From an uncultured Collinsella sp. (GTDB lineage Bacteria; Actinomycetota; Coriobacteriia; Coriobacteriales; Coriobacteriaceae), in the NCBI GenBank assembly GCA_900752275.1, contig CAADUS010000080.1:1-31792 (forward strand): DNA of 31,792 bases, in the 5' to 3' direction. The notes beneath the pieces were generated by a model. The model was not told where the DNA came from and did no database searches. It saw only the letters and a list, made by a program, of their open reading frames with translations. The translations under genes and the position numbers were made by a program. Numbering within the stretch: position 1 is the first letter of the stretch; each line of letters begins with the position of its first letter. Of the stretch, positions 16,217 through 22,412 are shown piece after piece.

Positions 16217-16507
16217 TCAGAACAGCCGCGTGCGGCGTATCTGGTACTGCTTGGCGTCGCCCGGCATCCTGTTGCCGCGCCGCTGGTTGCATATCCTGTG
16301 GGCTGCATCCACGTTGGAGTAGTCCAGCGGGCTGCCTCCCCTCGACACGGGCAGCAGCTCGTCCACCTCGAAGCTCCACGGGTCGCCGCTCGGCAGGCTG
16401 TAGTCTATCGGCTGGCCGCATATGTGGCACGGCCTTCCCTCTGCCCTCAGCCTCGCTCTCAGCTTGCGCCTTGCGTTGCCGTTGCGGTTGCGCGGGTTGC
16501 CGCTCAT
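16217..16507 (-). CDS. HNH endonuclease (terminase-associated)
   Basis: I start this 96-aa protein at the ATG at 16507 (MSGNPRNRNGNARRKLRARLRAEGRPCHICGQPID), which overlaps the stop of the small membrane gene upstream as ATGA. The zinc and catalytic elements are visible: 'CHICG', then 'FEVDELLPVSRGGSPLDYSNVDAAHRICNQRRG', with 'DE' in place of the usual DH in the first catalytic strand and H/N residues following. Small HNH proteins beside terminase genes are needed for DNA packaging in HK97-like phages. The Asp-Glu in place of the common Asp-His is worth noting. Confidence 0.85.
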   Translation of the reverse strand: MSGNPRNRNGNARRKLRARLRAEGRPCHICGQPIDYSLPSGDPWSFEVDELLPVSRGGSPLDYSNVDAAHRICNQRRGNRMPGDAKQYQIRRTRLF

Positions 16508-16632
16508 GCCAGCATCGCCGCTATCCCGCCGATGCACCACACGATGCCGTAGCACACGAGCAGCATCAGGAAGAGCATCACGAGCATGGACACGACAGCA
16601 CCGGCTGCATCCATTAACTTCTTGTATCCCAT
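16504..16632 (-). CDS. Tiny membrane protein (42 aa)
   Basis: The ATG at 16632 has a GGAGG site six bases upstream, and the TGA overlaps the HNH start as ATGA. The sequence starts MGYKKLMDAAGAVV and continues with one or two very hydrophobic stretches (Met/Leu/Val-rich, residues 11-27 and 28-42). The ribosome-binding site and the coupled overlaps on both sides argue for real translation. The function is unknown; a holin-like role is not supported by position alone. Confidence 0.7.
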   Translation of the reverse strand: MGYKKLMDAAGAVVSMLVMLFLMLLVCYGIVWCIGGIAAMLA

Positions 16633-16633
16633 G

Positions 16634-16750
16634 TCATCCTCCAATGATCATGCGGGCCAGCGATACCGCCGCCCACAGCGTCAATCCGTCTATTAGCAGG
16701 GATGCCGCTATAACGAGCAGACATCCCCGGTTGCATCCCGGGCGGCTCAT
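16634..16750 (-). CDS. Tiny membrane protein (38 aa)
   Basis: The ATG at 16750 overlaps the stop of the upstream 75-aa gene as ATGA. Its own last codons, GGA GGA TGA, supply the ribosome-binding site of the next small gene. The sequence starts MSRPGCNRGC and has one hydrophobic segment of about 20 residues from residue 11. It is part of a coupled chain of minute genes. The function is unknown. Confidence 0.65.
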   Translation of the reverse strand: MSRPGCNRGCLLVIAASLLIDGLTLWAAVSLARMIIGG

Positions 16751-16974
16751 TCATCCTCCCACCCGATGGTTCCATCGTCGTACTCGGCCTTGAGCCAGTC
16801 CATGTACTCGTCCCACGAGGCGAAGTCCCGCACCCAGCGCGATGCGAACGCGCACGTGGTGAAAGGGTTGCACTCGCTCACCGCGATGCGGAACCGCCGC
16901 CCGTCGCGCAGCATGCGCACCTCCATGCGCATCGCGGCCTCAGGCGAACCGAAGTACCGCTCCCAGTTGGTCAA
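16747..16974 (-). CDS. Small acidic phage protein, unassigned
   Basis: This 75-aa protein begins MTNWERYFGSPEAAMRMEVRMLRD and ends with the Trp/Asp-rich 'FASWDEYMDWLKAEYDDGTIGWEDE'. The 'W..YFGSPE' start and 'F.SW.EY..WL..E' end are a pattern I associate with small proteins of Gram-positive phage accessory regions, but I cannot name a function. It has coupled overlaps downstream. Confidence 0.65.
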   Translation of the reverse strand: MTNWERYFGSPEAAMRMEVRMLRDGRRFRIAVSECNPFTTCAFASRWVRDFASWDEYMDWLKAEYDDGTIGWEDE

Positions 16975-16985
16975 TCGTCCACCTC

Positions 16986-17114
16986 CTACCCGCAGGCGAG
17001 CAGGGCCAGAACCACCAGCCCCGCCGCCAGCGTTCTGATTACATAAAGCTCAAGGGCCACAACCGCGACAAGCAGCGCGGCGCATGATGCCGCTATCCAT
17101 CGAACCGTTTGCAC
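16986..17114 (-). CDS. Tiny membrane protein (42 aa, GTG start)
   Basis: The GTG at 17114 follows AGGAGG by four bases and lies inside the last 22 bases of the upstream gene. The product starts with the charged (V/M)QTVRW, then has hydrophobic segments at residues about 7-22 and 28-42. It is the third minute membrane protein in 600 bases. A longer in-frame extension upstream to 17180 reads through the other gene and is less likely. Confidence 0.6.
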   Translation of the reverse strand: MQTVRWIAASCAALLVAVVALELYVIRTLAAGLVVLALLACG

Positions 17115-17389
17115 CAGTCCTCCTGCATGTCCTTGTAGTGTTCGACGATCCAGTCGCGCGCCCACTTCGCAGCCTCCCATGCCGCCATCGGCTCCTTCGC
17201 CTCCTGGGCGCTGAAAGCCTCCTCGAACTCAAGCTCGCAGATGCCGTAGTCGCAGCATCCCTCTATGCAGTGGGCGCAATCTCCGCAAGCCGGCTCGTCC
17301 ACCCGGTTCCACGGCGCGTTCGGATCGTCGTCGAAGCACCCTGGCGGCAGGTTCCACCCGCTGCCCGGCTCGTAGTAGGCCATGCTCAC
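17093..17389 (-). CDS. Cysteine-rich small phage protein
   Basis: This 98-aa protein can start at GTG (17389, overlapping the upstream stop as GTGA) or at ATG (17383). It contains 'EPACGDCAHCIEGCCDYGICELEFEEAF', six cysteines within 17 residues that probably bind metal or an Fe-S cluster, then an amphipathic helical tail ending HYKDMQEDWCKRFDG. I do not recognise the family. Confidence 0.65.
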   Translation of the reverse strand: MSMAYYEPGSGWNLPPGCFDDDPNAPWNRVDEPACGDCAHCIEGCCDYGICELEFEEAFSAQEAKEPMAAWEAAKWARDWIVEHYKDMQEDWCKRFDG

Positions 17390-17718
17390 GAGGCATCACC
17401 ACGGCACGGTAGGTCGTACCCGATGAGCTCAAGGTCGTAGGCCACAGCTGCGGCGCGCTCGACCTTGCAGCCCCGTGCGTTCTCCCAGCCATCGCATAGG
17501 TACACAGCGTCGCACTCGGCCATCTTGCCAAGGCTTTGGCTCAGGTAGTACAGCGGCACGTTCACCACCTTGGGCGGCACCACGAGGCCGTCCTTGAAGT
17601 ACGTGTCCACGACCTCGTATCCGCGCCGCTCAAGCTCTGCGACCGCCTTCGCGCGGGCCTCAAGTATCTGCTCCTCGCCAAGCCCGTTCATGGGCTGGAC
17701 GATCATCGCCTTCTTCAT
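17386..17718 (-). CDS. DUF4406-like (nucleoside deoxyribosyltransferase-fold) protein
   Basis: This 110-aa protein begins MKKAMIVQPMNGLGEEQILEARAKAVAELERRGYEVVDTYF and continues 'LSQSLGKMAECDAVYLCDGWENARGCKVERAAAVAYDLELIGY'. 'QPM.G...E.I...R..A...L...G' and 'M..CDAVYLC.GWE.ARGC..E...A' are the hallmarks of DUF4406, related to nucleoside 2-deoxyribosyltransferases. The conserved Glu in the last helix fits the catalytic residue of that fold. The role in the phage is unknown; nucleotide metabolism is possible. Its ATG overlaps the stop of the zinc-ribbon gene as ATGA. Confidence 0.8.
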   Translation of the reverse strand: MKKAMIVQPMNGLGEEQILEARAKAVAELERRGYEVVDTYFKDGLVVPPKVVNVPLYYLSQSLGKMAECDAVYLCDGWENARGCKVERAAAVAYDLELIGYDLPCRGDAS

Positions 17719-17891
17719 TTCTGCTCCTCTCGCACGTTGCTATAGTCGATTTCGTCGCGGCACTTTTCGCAGACCTCGCCGATACACTTCTTGTTGTCCT
17801 TCCAAAATTCGCGCGGGTAGCACGTGAAAAACGGGTTGCAGTGCGTTTTGCCGCACCTCGCGCACGTCCATTTATACGGGTCGCAGCTCAT
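17715..17891 (-). CDS. Small zinc-ribbon protein (58 aa)
   Basis: The ATG at 17891 overlaps the stop of the methyltransferase-tail gene as ATGA, and the stop overlaps the DUF4406-like start. The sequence starts MSCDPYKWTCARCGKTHCNP and later has 'KKCIGEVCEKCRDEIDYS'. Two CxxC-type pairs (C10/C13 and C41/C44) plus C18, C24 and C36 suggest one or two zinc sites. The function is unknown. Confidence 0.7.
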   Translation of the reverse strand: MSCDPYKWTCARCGKTHCNPFFTCYPREFWKDNKKCIGEVCEKCRDEIDYSNVREEQK

Positions 17892-18280
17892 GCGATCTCA
17901 CCCGCCTCGGCCATGGCGATCCTCTCGCCGATCCACCGCATCACGGGGACGGCCATGCTGTTGCCGATCGCCTTGTAGCGCGGGCCGTCCGGGCACTCGT
18001 CTGCGGGCTTGCCGCGATAGGGAATCTTCGTCCAATCGCTGGGAAAGCCTTGCAGCAGCTCGTCTTCCTCGTAATAGGTGGCGTCCCAATCGACCTCGGG
18101 CCAGTCGTAGCAGGAGCAGTGCCAGCCCTCCAGCAAGATGTAGCCTTTGTCGTAATAGTCGTCGCTTCCATCGCCGGCGTAGATCAACATGTAGCGCTCT
18201 TCGCTGTAATCAGGCTCGCTTTGAGCCGCGCAGATGATGCGCCACGGCTCGATACTTTTCGGCGCCTCGATGGCCTTCAT
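17888..18280 (-). CDS. Chimera: small phage domain joined to the C-terminal end of a C5 cytosine methyltransferase
   Basis: This 130-aa protein has two unlike parts. Residues 1-74 contain 'DGSDDYYDKGYILLEGWHCSCYDWPEVDWDATYYEEDEL', which resembles small phage proteins with a 'HCSCY' core. Residues about 75-124 read 'LLQGFPSDWTKIPYRGKPADECPDGPRYKAIGNSMAVPVMRWIGERI', the end of a C5 DNA methyltransferase with the RLQGFP-like region and motif X (RYKAIGNSMAVPV). The SAM-binding FxG motif, the PC catalytic motif and ENV are absent, so it cannot methylate alone. It is either a recombination relic kept in frame or a small protein that uses the tail domain. It lies in an intact coupled chain. Confidence 0.8.
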   Translation of the reverse strand: MKAIEAPKSIEPWRIICAAQSEPDYSEERYMLIYAGDGSDDYYDKGYILLEGWHCSCYDWPEVDWDATYYEEDELLQGFPSDWTKIPYRGKPADECPDGPRYKAIGNSMAVPVMRWIGERIAMAEAGEIA

Positions 18281-18525
18281 GACTCGTCACCGTCCTCGGC
18301 CTTCGGCGGTTTCTGCTCGAATCGACACCACCTGGTTCCGCGCACGTCTATTGCAACGAAATTGTCGTAGCGCTCGCAGCATGTGCGCTCCACGTGGTCG
18401 AGGTATGCCCCGCTGTCGCACAAGATGGTCACGCTGTTGAAGGCCTTGAAGCGCGAGTGCACGCATTGGGTGCACGGCGGTGTCTTGGCCTTCCTAATCT
18501 CCCTGATCGGGTTTTTGAGCTTCAT
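18277..18525 (-). CDS. Cysteine-rich small phage protein
   Basis: I choose the ATG at 18525 (MKLKNPIREIRKAKTPPCTQCVHSRFKAFNSVTILCDSG), which has GAGG eight bases upstream; an ATG at 18570 inside the previous gene would add 15 residues. The protein (82 aa) has CTQC, then C36, then 'RTCCERYDNF' and 'RWCRFEQKPPK'. Six cysteines suggest a zinc-ribbon. The stop overlaps the next gene by 4 bases. The function is unknown. Confidence 0.6.
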   Translation of the reverse strand: MKLKNPIREIRKAKTPPCTQCVHSRFKAFNSVTILCDSGAYLDHVERTCCERYDNFVAIDVRGTRWCRFEQKPPKAEDGDES

Positions 18526-18553
18526 CGTAGGCGCCTCGTTCCTCTTCGCTTGC

Positions 18554-18883
18554 TCATCGCTGCGCCTCATCTTCGATGCCCGCGAGCTTCTTGGCGCGGT
18601 CGAGCATGTGCACGCGCATGTTGTAATCGCATTCTTCGAGACGATGTTTCTCGCAATAATCGCGGCAGCCGAGATTCACGTCCTCTTCCAGCTTCTCCCA
18701 GCTGTCGGGCTTCAGTTCGTCCGCTCGCTCGTCCCACATGCGTATAGCCATCTCCTCGTCCGGAGCGATGCTTCCCCTGGCCTTGCAGCGCGCGCATACG
18801 ACGGCGTGCTCGGCTTCCTTATAGCGCACGTTCCCGCTTCCGCAGAACGGGCACGGCTTCAGCTCGGTTGTTTTGGCGCTCAT
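18554..18883 (-). CDS. Lar-like zinc-ribbon protein
   Basis: I start this 109-aa protein at the ATG at 18883 (MSAKTTELKPCPFCGSGNVRYKEAEHAVVCARCKARG), which overlaps the upstream stop as ATGA. 'LKPCPFCGS..V.......VVC..C.A.G' is the signature of the Lar/restriction-alleviation zinc-ribbon family found in many prophages. Residues 40-109 are an unrelated acidic helical extension with 'DYCEKHRLEECDYNMRVHMLDRAKK'. A role against host restriction is known for Lar itself but is not shown for this relative. Confidence 0.7.
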   Translation of the reverse strand: MSAKTTELKPCPFCGSGNVRYKEAEHAVVCARCKARGSIAPDEEMAIRMWDERADELKPDSWEKLEEDVNLGCRDYCEKHRLEECDYNMRVHMLDRAKKLAGIEDEAQR

Positions 18884-19089
18884 TCGCCCACCGCCTTCCT
18901 GATTCGCGCAGCCCAGTCGGTCACGCCGCCCACGTCGGCTGCGTCGCACTCGTCGGCGACCCTCAAAAGCTCGTCGAGGTCAACCTTCCTCTTCGGCATC
19001 AAGCCCCATCCGTATTCCGTGCCACTCTCCGTTTCGATTGCGTACGGTGTCAGTGCGCAATCGGCCAGTTCGATGATGTAACAGCTCAT
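18880..19089 (-). CDS. Small phage protein, unassigned
   Basis: I start this 69-aa protein at the ATG at 19089 (MSCYIIELADCALTPYAIETESGTEYGWGLMPKRKVDLDELLRVADEC), coupled to the previous gene by ATGA. A short beta-rich start is followed by a helix and ends 'DWAARIRKAVGE'. I do not recognise the family. Confidence 0.6.
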   Translation of the reverse strand: MSCYIIELADCALTPYAIETESGTEYGWGLMPKRKVDLDELLRVADECDAADVGGVTDWAARIRKAVGE

Positions 19090-19301
19090 TTCACCACCCC
19101 CGCGAGGCATCCGGGGAACGTGCCCGTCAGGTCGATGCACGTGCCGTCATCGTCGACGGCGAAGCACTGGTAGCTGTCCTCGGTCATGGCCTCGACCTGC
19201 TTCAGCGCGTCCTCTCGCGTCTCGGCCTCGCCGATCTTGATGCCAGCCCTGTAGGCGCTCGCGTAGCTCTGGCAAAGCGAGCGCTCGTAAATGCGTATCA
19301 T
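19086..19301 (-). CDS. Small phage protein, unassigned
   Basis: This 71-aa protein starts at the ATG at 19301 (MIRIYERSLCQSYASAYRAGIKIGEAETREDALKQVEAMTEDSYQCFAVDDDG), overlapping the upstream stop as ATGA. The mixed alpha/beta pattern 'A.TREDALKQVE....DSYQCF.VDDDG' suggests a small compact domain. The function is unknown. Confidence 0.6.
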   Translation of the reverse strand: MIRIYERSLCQSYASAYRAGIKIGEAETREDALKQVEAMTEDSYQCFAVDDDGTCIDLTGTFPGCLAGVVK

Positions 19302-19693
19302 CTCTGGCCCGCCTTCCACTCGTTGACCAGCTCGTCGTACTCCTCTCGGAACTCAGGCTCGAAGTAGGCGATGAACTCGCTCTTGGTCATGCCGCAGCGC
19401 GGGCTTGAGTAGCCGACGTGCTCGATGCACCAGTCAGAGAACGGGATGATCTTGCCGCCGTCGTCCACGCTCGTGCTGTAGCCGGTGCCGTCGCGGTAGA
19501 GCTTACGGCGGCCCTCCTTGCGGATGGCCTGCTCGACCTTCGAGGCATCGCGCTCGCCGCGCTCCATGAGCTTGCCGCGCAGCTCCTCTGCCTCGTCCTG
19601 CGCCTGCTCAAGCTTTTCGCGCAGCCAATCGCGCTCAGCCCGCGCCTGCTCCAGCTGGTCGAGCACGTACTGCTCGCATGTCTTGATTTCCAT
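19298..19693 (-). CDS. Coiled-coil phage protein, unassigned
   Basis: This 131-aa protein has an AAGGG site before the ATG at 19693. Residues 5-60 are a coiled coil (EQYVLDQLEQARAERDWLREKLEQAQDEAEELRGKLMERGER). Residues 75-131 form a mixed domain with 'PFSDWCIEHVGYSSPRCGMTKSEFIAYFEPEFREEYDELV'. The gene lies three bases after the HNH-like gene. I cannot assign a function. Confidence 0.65.
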   Translation of the reverse strand: MEIKTCEQYVLDQLEQARAERDWLREKLEQAQDEAEELRGKLMERGERDASKVEQAIRKEGRRKLYRDGTGYSTSVDDGGKIIPFSDWCIEHVGYSSPRCGMTKSEFIAYFEPEFREEYDELVNEWKAGQR

Positions 19694-19696
19694 GGG

Positions 19697-20152
19697 TCAT
19701 ATCCCTTCTCGTATCATCTCGTTGCTGTCACGGTCTGTGATCAGCCAATATCCGTATTCGTAGAGGCCGGGGTCGTGCGGCTCGTAGACCTGCAACAGCT
19801 GGCCCGTCCACCAGGCCTCCTCGTAGACCGGATGCCGCCAGCGCCACTCGGCCTTGAGCCGCGCCCCGCCGTGGAACTTGTCGTGGCATCCGGTGGTGCC
19901 GCTGCCGCAGAGGCAGAACAGTGGGCTTCGCAAGTCCCAGGTGCCGCACGGGGTCACCAGGCGGAAGGTCTCGCCCCAGGATCGGTGCGCCACGTGGTGC
20001 ACGCTTCCGGCGTGTCTGCCGCAGACACAGCATCGGGGCGAAAGCGCCTCGTAGGCCTTTCCGTGGGTGTAGCGCGCCCCCAGGTGAGGCTTGCCGTAAA
20101 GCTCGGCTCGCTCCTTGGGGTAGCCGCGAAGCACCCCCGCATCGAGGATCAT
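19697..20152 (-). CDS. HNH-type endonuclease
   Basis: This 151-aa protein starts at the ATG at 20152, overlapping the loader stop as ATGA. It contains 'CCVCGRHAGSVHHVAHRSWG', then 'PLFCLCGSGTTGCHDKFHGG'. The paired CxxC elements and the 'HH..H...C.DKFH' pattern mark an HNH/zinc-finger nuclease of a kind found in Gram-positive phage replication modules. It could act in replication or recombination; it is less likely a selfish homing gene, because it overlaps essential neighbours. Confidence 0.75.
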   Translation of the reverse strand: MILDAGVLRGYPKERAELYGKPHLGARYTHGKAYEALSPRCCVCGRHAGSVHHVAHRSWGETFRLVTPCGTWDLRSPLFCLCGSGTTGCHDKFHGGARLKAEWRWRHPVYEEAWWTGQLLQVYEPHDPGLYEYGYWLITDRDSNEMIREGI

Positions 20153-20862
20153 TGCAGCCTCCCGTCCGGGCCATCGAAGTGCTCGACCCTCGCGCCGCCC
20201 CTCAGCCGCGACACGATGGCCTTGGCGGTGTCGGGGTCTCCCTGCTCGGCAAGCCTGCGCACGAGGTCGCTCGGCTTGTACTGCGTGGTCACCAGCGTGG
20301 GCAGCATCGCCGAGTAGCGCTGGTCGATCAGGCTGAAAAGGCTGTCGAGCACGAAGCCCGTCGGCCTGCGCTTGCCCAGGTCGTCCACGATCAGGTAGCG
20401 CACCTCGGCGTAGCGCTTGAGCGGGTCGCCGCCGTCGTGGAAGCTGCGCTGAATCTCGTCGAGGATGCGGTACATCGGCGCCATGAGCACCGACCGCTTG
20501 CCGCCGGCCAGGCGCTTCGCCACGGCTGCGGCGCAGGTGGTCTTGTGGGTGCCGACATCGCCCCAGAGGTACACCCACTGGCCGCGCTTCATGCACTCGG
20601 CGATCTCGGCCGCCAACGGGTGGTCGAGGCTCACGTAGCGATCGGGCACGCCAGCCCGCTTCCAGTCGTGCATGGCCTTGTCGAGCTCGGCCTTGCGAGC
20701 CGCCTCGGCCTCGGCCTGGCGCTCCTTCTCGCGCTCGGCCTCGGCGCCTGCGCAGCCGCACTGCTCGTAGCCGCAGAACAGCGTCCGCCCAGCGAGCCGC
20801 GTGGTGCGGGCCTTGAGGGTCGCGCCGCAGTGCGGGCACTCAGTCGTAGGCCGAAAATCCAT
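20149..20862 (-). CDS. DnaC-like helicase loader ATPase
   Basis: This 237-aa protein has a strong AAGGAGG site. Residues 9-37 form a zinc finger (CPHCG ... CGYEQCGC). A coiled linker follows. The AAA+ domain has a P-loop at 101-109, 'GDVGTHKTT', with His at 106 where DnaC/IstB relatives have Gly. Walker B is 'YLIVDDLG' near 156-163, followed by 'SLIDQRYSAMLPTLVTTQYKPSDL' sensor-type sequence. It should load host DnaB-type helicase at the phage origin. It follows the replication initiator with a 23-base overlap. Confidence 0.87.
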   Translation of the reverse strand: MDFRPTTECPHCGATLKARTTRLAGRTLFCGYEQCGCAGAEAEREKERQAEAEAARKAELDKAMHDWKRAGVPDRYVSLDHPLAAEIAECMKRGQWVYLWGDVGTHKTTCAAAVAKRLAGGKRSVLMAPMYRILDEIQRSFHDGGDPLKRYAEVRYLIVDDLGKRRPTGFVLDSLFSLIDQRYSAMLPTLVTTQYKPSDLVRRLAEQGDPDTAKAIVSRLRGGARVEHFDGPDGRLQ

Positions 20863-21484
20863 CGTCTGGCACCTCCTTTGCCATGCCGTTTTTTGGCTTC
20901 GAGGTGCGCACCCAGTTGCGCACCGTGGCCTTCCAGTCCTTCATGTGCGATCGCCCGATCATCCAGCCCTTTTGGGCGTAGAAGTCGACGAAGCGCTCGG
21001 GGTCGAAGTCGAGGGCGGTGAGGTCGAGGCCCTTGTCCGCAGCGAACTGCTGGGCGTATTCGGCGACCTCGGCGGGAGAGGGGGCGCGGAAACGCGCCGC
21101 TTTCCCTCTTTCCTTAATCCCTTTTCCTGACTCCTCTTCCTCTTCGCTTGCCCGTTTGCTCTCGGGTTTGCTTGCATCGTTGCTTGCCGCTTTGCTCTGC
21201 GTTTTGCTTCCGCTTTTGCTTGGCGGTTTGCTTCCCGTTTCGCTTGTCCGTTTGCTCTCGGGTTTGCTTGCCGCTTTGCCGCCCGATCCTCCCGCCACGA
21301 TGCGCTTGCGCGAGGTCTCCATGACTGGCTGCACGGCGAACAGCACGGCCTCTTGGGCGTCCGTCCGAGGCTCGGGCTGCTCGCCAGTTCGCAGGTACCG
21401 GACGATCATGCCGATAAGCTCGTCGCCCTCCCTGCGGTTGCGCAGCCTAAGCGGCCCGTCTATGAGCGAGTCCAGTACCTGCAT
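20840..21484 (-). CDS. Phage replication initiator (O/DnaD-like)
   Basis: This 214-aa protein has an N-terminal 'SLIDGPLRLRNRREGDELIGMIVRYLRTGEQPEPRTDAQEAVLFAVQPVMETSRKR' (about 5-60), typical of Gram-positive phage replication proteins. Residues about 68-120 are a Ser-Lys-rich flexible linker of SKxx repeats. Residues 130-205 carry 'FRAPSPAEVAEYAQQFAADKGLDLTALDFDPERFVDFYAQKGWMIGRSHMKDWKATVRNWVR', the C-terminal motif of replisome organisers. The DNA encoding the linker is itself a tandem repeat and may contain the origin, as in the lambda O gene. It precedes the helicase loader. Confidence 0.78.
   Translation of the reverse strand: MQVLDSLIDGPLRLRNRREGDELIGMIVRYLRTGEQPEPRTDAQEAVLFAVQPVMETSRKRIVAGGSGGKAASKPESKRTSETGSKPPSKSGSKTQSKAASNDASKPESKRASEEEEESGKGIKERGKAARFRAPSPAEVAEYAQQFAADKGLDLTALDFDPERFVDFYAQKGWMIGRSHMKDWKATVRNWVRTSKPKNGMAKEVPDDGFSAYD
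21142..21277. repeat. 12-bp iteron-like repeats inside the replication gene
   Basis: On the coding strand about eleven consecutive 12-base units begin with AGCAAA or a close variant (for example AGCAAACCCGAG, AGCAAACGGACA, AGCAAAGCGGCA). A 33-base stretch at 21143-21175 recurs at 21239-21271 with one mismatch, exactly 96 bases (eight units) away. Lambdoid origins are arrays of initiator-binding iterons within the linker of O, so this may be the phage origin. That function is inferred. Confidence 0.65.
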
Positions 21485-21497
21485 GCCGCCATCGCCC

Positions 21498-22061
21498 CTA
21501 AAACGGGATGTCGCCGTCGTACAGGCTTTCCTGGGCGGGCGGCATGGGCGCTTGCTGCGGCGCCGCCTGCGGGGCGGGCTGCGGCGCGTACTGGGCGGGC
21601 GCCTGCTGGTAGCCCTGCGGTGCCGCCGGGGCTTGCTGGTAGGCCTGCTGCGCGTTCCACTGCTGGGGTGCCGCCTGCGGGGCGGGCTGCGGCGCGTACT
21701 GCTGCTGGTAGCCCTGCGGCGCTTGCTGGCCCTGCTTCTGGCTCATGAGCTCGATCTCGTCCACGATCACCTCAAGCTTGGATCGGCGCTGGCCGTCCTT
21801 GTCCCAGCTCGAATAGCGCAGCTTGCCCTCGATGGCCACCTTCATGCCCTTGTGCAGGATGCGGCCCATGCTCTCGGCGCGGTTGCCGAACATCGTGCAG
21901 TCCACGAAGTTCGGATAGTCCTCCCACTCGCCGGTTTGCTGGTTGCGGCGGCGGTCGTTGACGGCCACGCCGAAGCCCAGAACCTGCATGCCGCCCTGGG
22001 TAGCCCGCAGCTCGGGGTCGCGGGTCAAGTTGCCGCTGATGTTCACTCGGTTGATCGACAT
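21498..22061 (-). CDS. ssb: Single-stranded DNA-binding protein
   Basis: This 187-aa SSB starts at an ATG with GGGAG. The OB domain spans residues 1-105 ('NRVNISGNLTRDPELRATQGGMQVLGFGVAVNDR', 'VDCTMFGNRAESMGRILHKGMKVAIEGKLRYSSW', 'LEVIVDEIELM'). A Gln/Pro/Ala-rich linker follows, with a duplicated block, and the tip ends 'YDGDIPF', the acidic C-terminus that docks partner proteins. It is probably tetrameric. It sits with the annealing protein and the replication genes. Confidence 0.95.
   Translation of the reverse strand: MSINRVNISGNLTRDPELRATQGGMQVLGFGVAVNDRRRNQQTGEWEDYPNFVDCTMFGNRAESMGRILHKGMKVAIEGKLRYSSWDKDGQRRSKLEVIVDEIELMSQKQGQQAPQGYQQQYAPQPAPQAAPQQWNAQQAYQQAPAAPQGYQQAPAQYAPQPAPQAAPQQAPMPPAQESLYDGDIPF
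21562..21701. repeat. Direct repeat in the SSB linker
   Basis: A 32-base block at 21562-21593 is repeated exactly at 21670-21701, and a flanking 18-base block (21603-21620) recurs at 21702-21719. They encode the repeated QYAPQPAPQAAPQQ and PQGYQQ linker pieces. Confidence 0.7.
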
Positions 22062-22409
22062 TTAGTAACTCCCTTCGCCCGTCCCGTTTGACCAGGTGCG
22101 CTTTATGTCCTCGTCAACGGTTCGGATCTTGAGCTTGTACACGTTTATCGCCTCTTGGCTCGCCTTGTAGAGCGCTTCGGAGCAGTCCCTGCGCTGCTTC
22201 AGCTCGGCTATGTCATCCCGGCCTCGGCAGAGGTCGCTTATCACCGTCACGGGCGTTCCCTTGGATCTCTCCTCAAGGATCGCGATGCGCAGCGCCTTGC
22301 GGTACTCGGCCTCGTTCTCGGCGTACTGGCTTCCGCTGTTGCGCAGCGCCTGAAGCTCGTCCATGAGCCTGTCGAAGAGCTGCATGCGCTCGGCGTAGAG
22401 GTCTTGCAT
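22062..22409 (-). CDS. Helical phage protein of the recombination cluster, unassigned
   Basis: This 115-aa protein begins MQDLYAERMQLFDRLMDELQALRNSGSQYAENEAEYRKALRIAILEERSKGTPVTVISDLCRGRDD and continues helical to 'LYKASQEAINVYKLKIRTVDEDIKRTW'. Proteins with 'A..EA.YR....I.....R..G.PVT...D...G....A..K..RD.AE..Y.A..EAI...K' are common between annealing proteins and SSB in Gram-positive phages. No enzymatic motif is visible. Confidence 0.65.
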   Translation of the reverse strand: MQDLYAERMQLFDRLMDELQALRNSGSQYAENEAEYRKALRIAILEERSKGTPVTVISDLCRGRDDIAELKQRRDCSEALYKASQEAINVYKLKIRTVDEDIKRTWSNGTGEGSY

Positions 22410-22412
22410 GGC

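Noticed and set aside
19697..20839. Minus-strand frame fusing the HNH protein with upstream sequence
   Set aside because: The upstream part reads through the helicase loader gene in the wrong frame; the ATG at 20152 coupled to the loader stop is better.
21142..21277. Possible CRISPR array
   Set aside because: Units are 12 bases with no distinct spacers and encode a Ser-Lys linker in frame.
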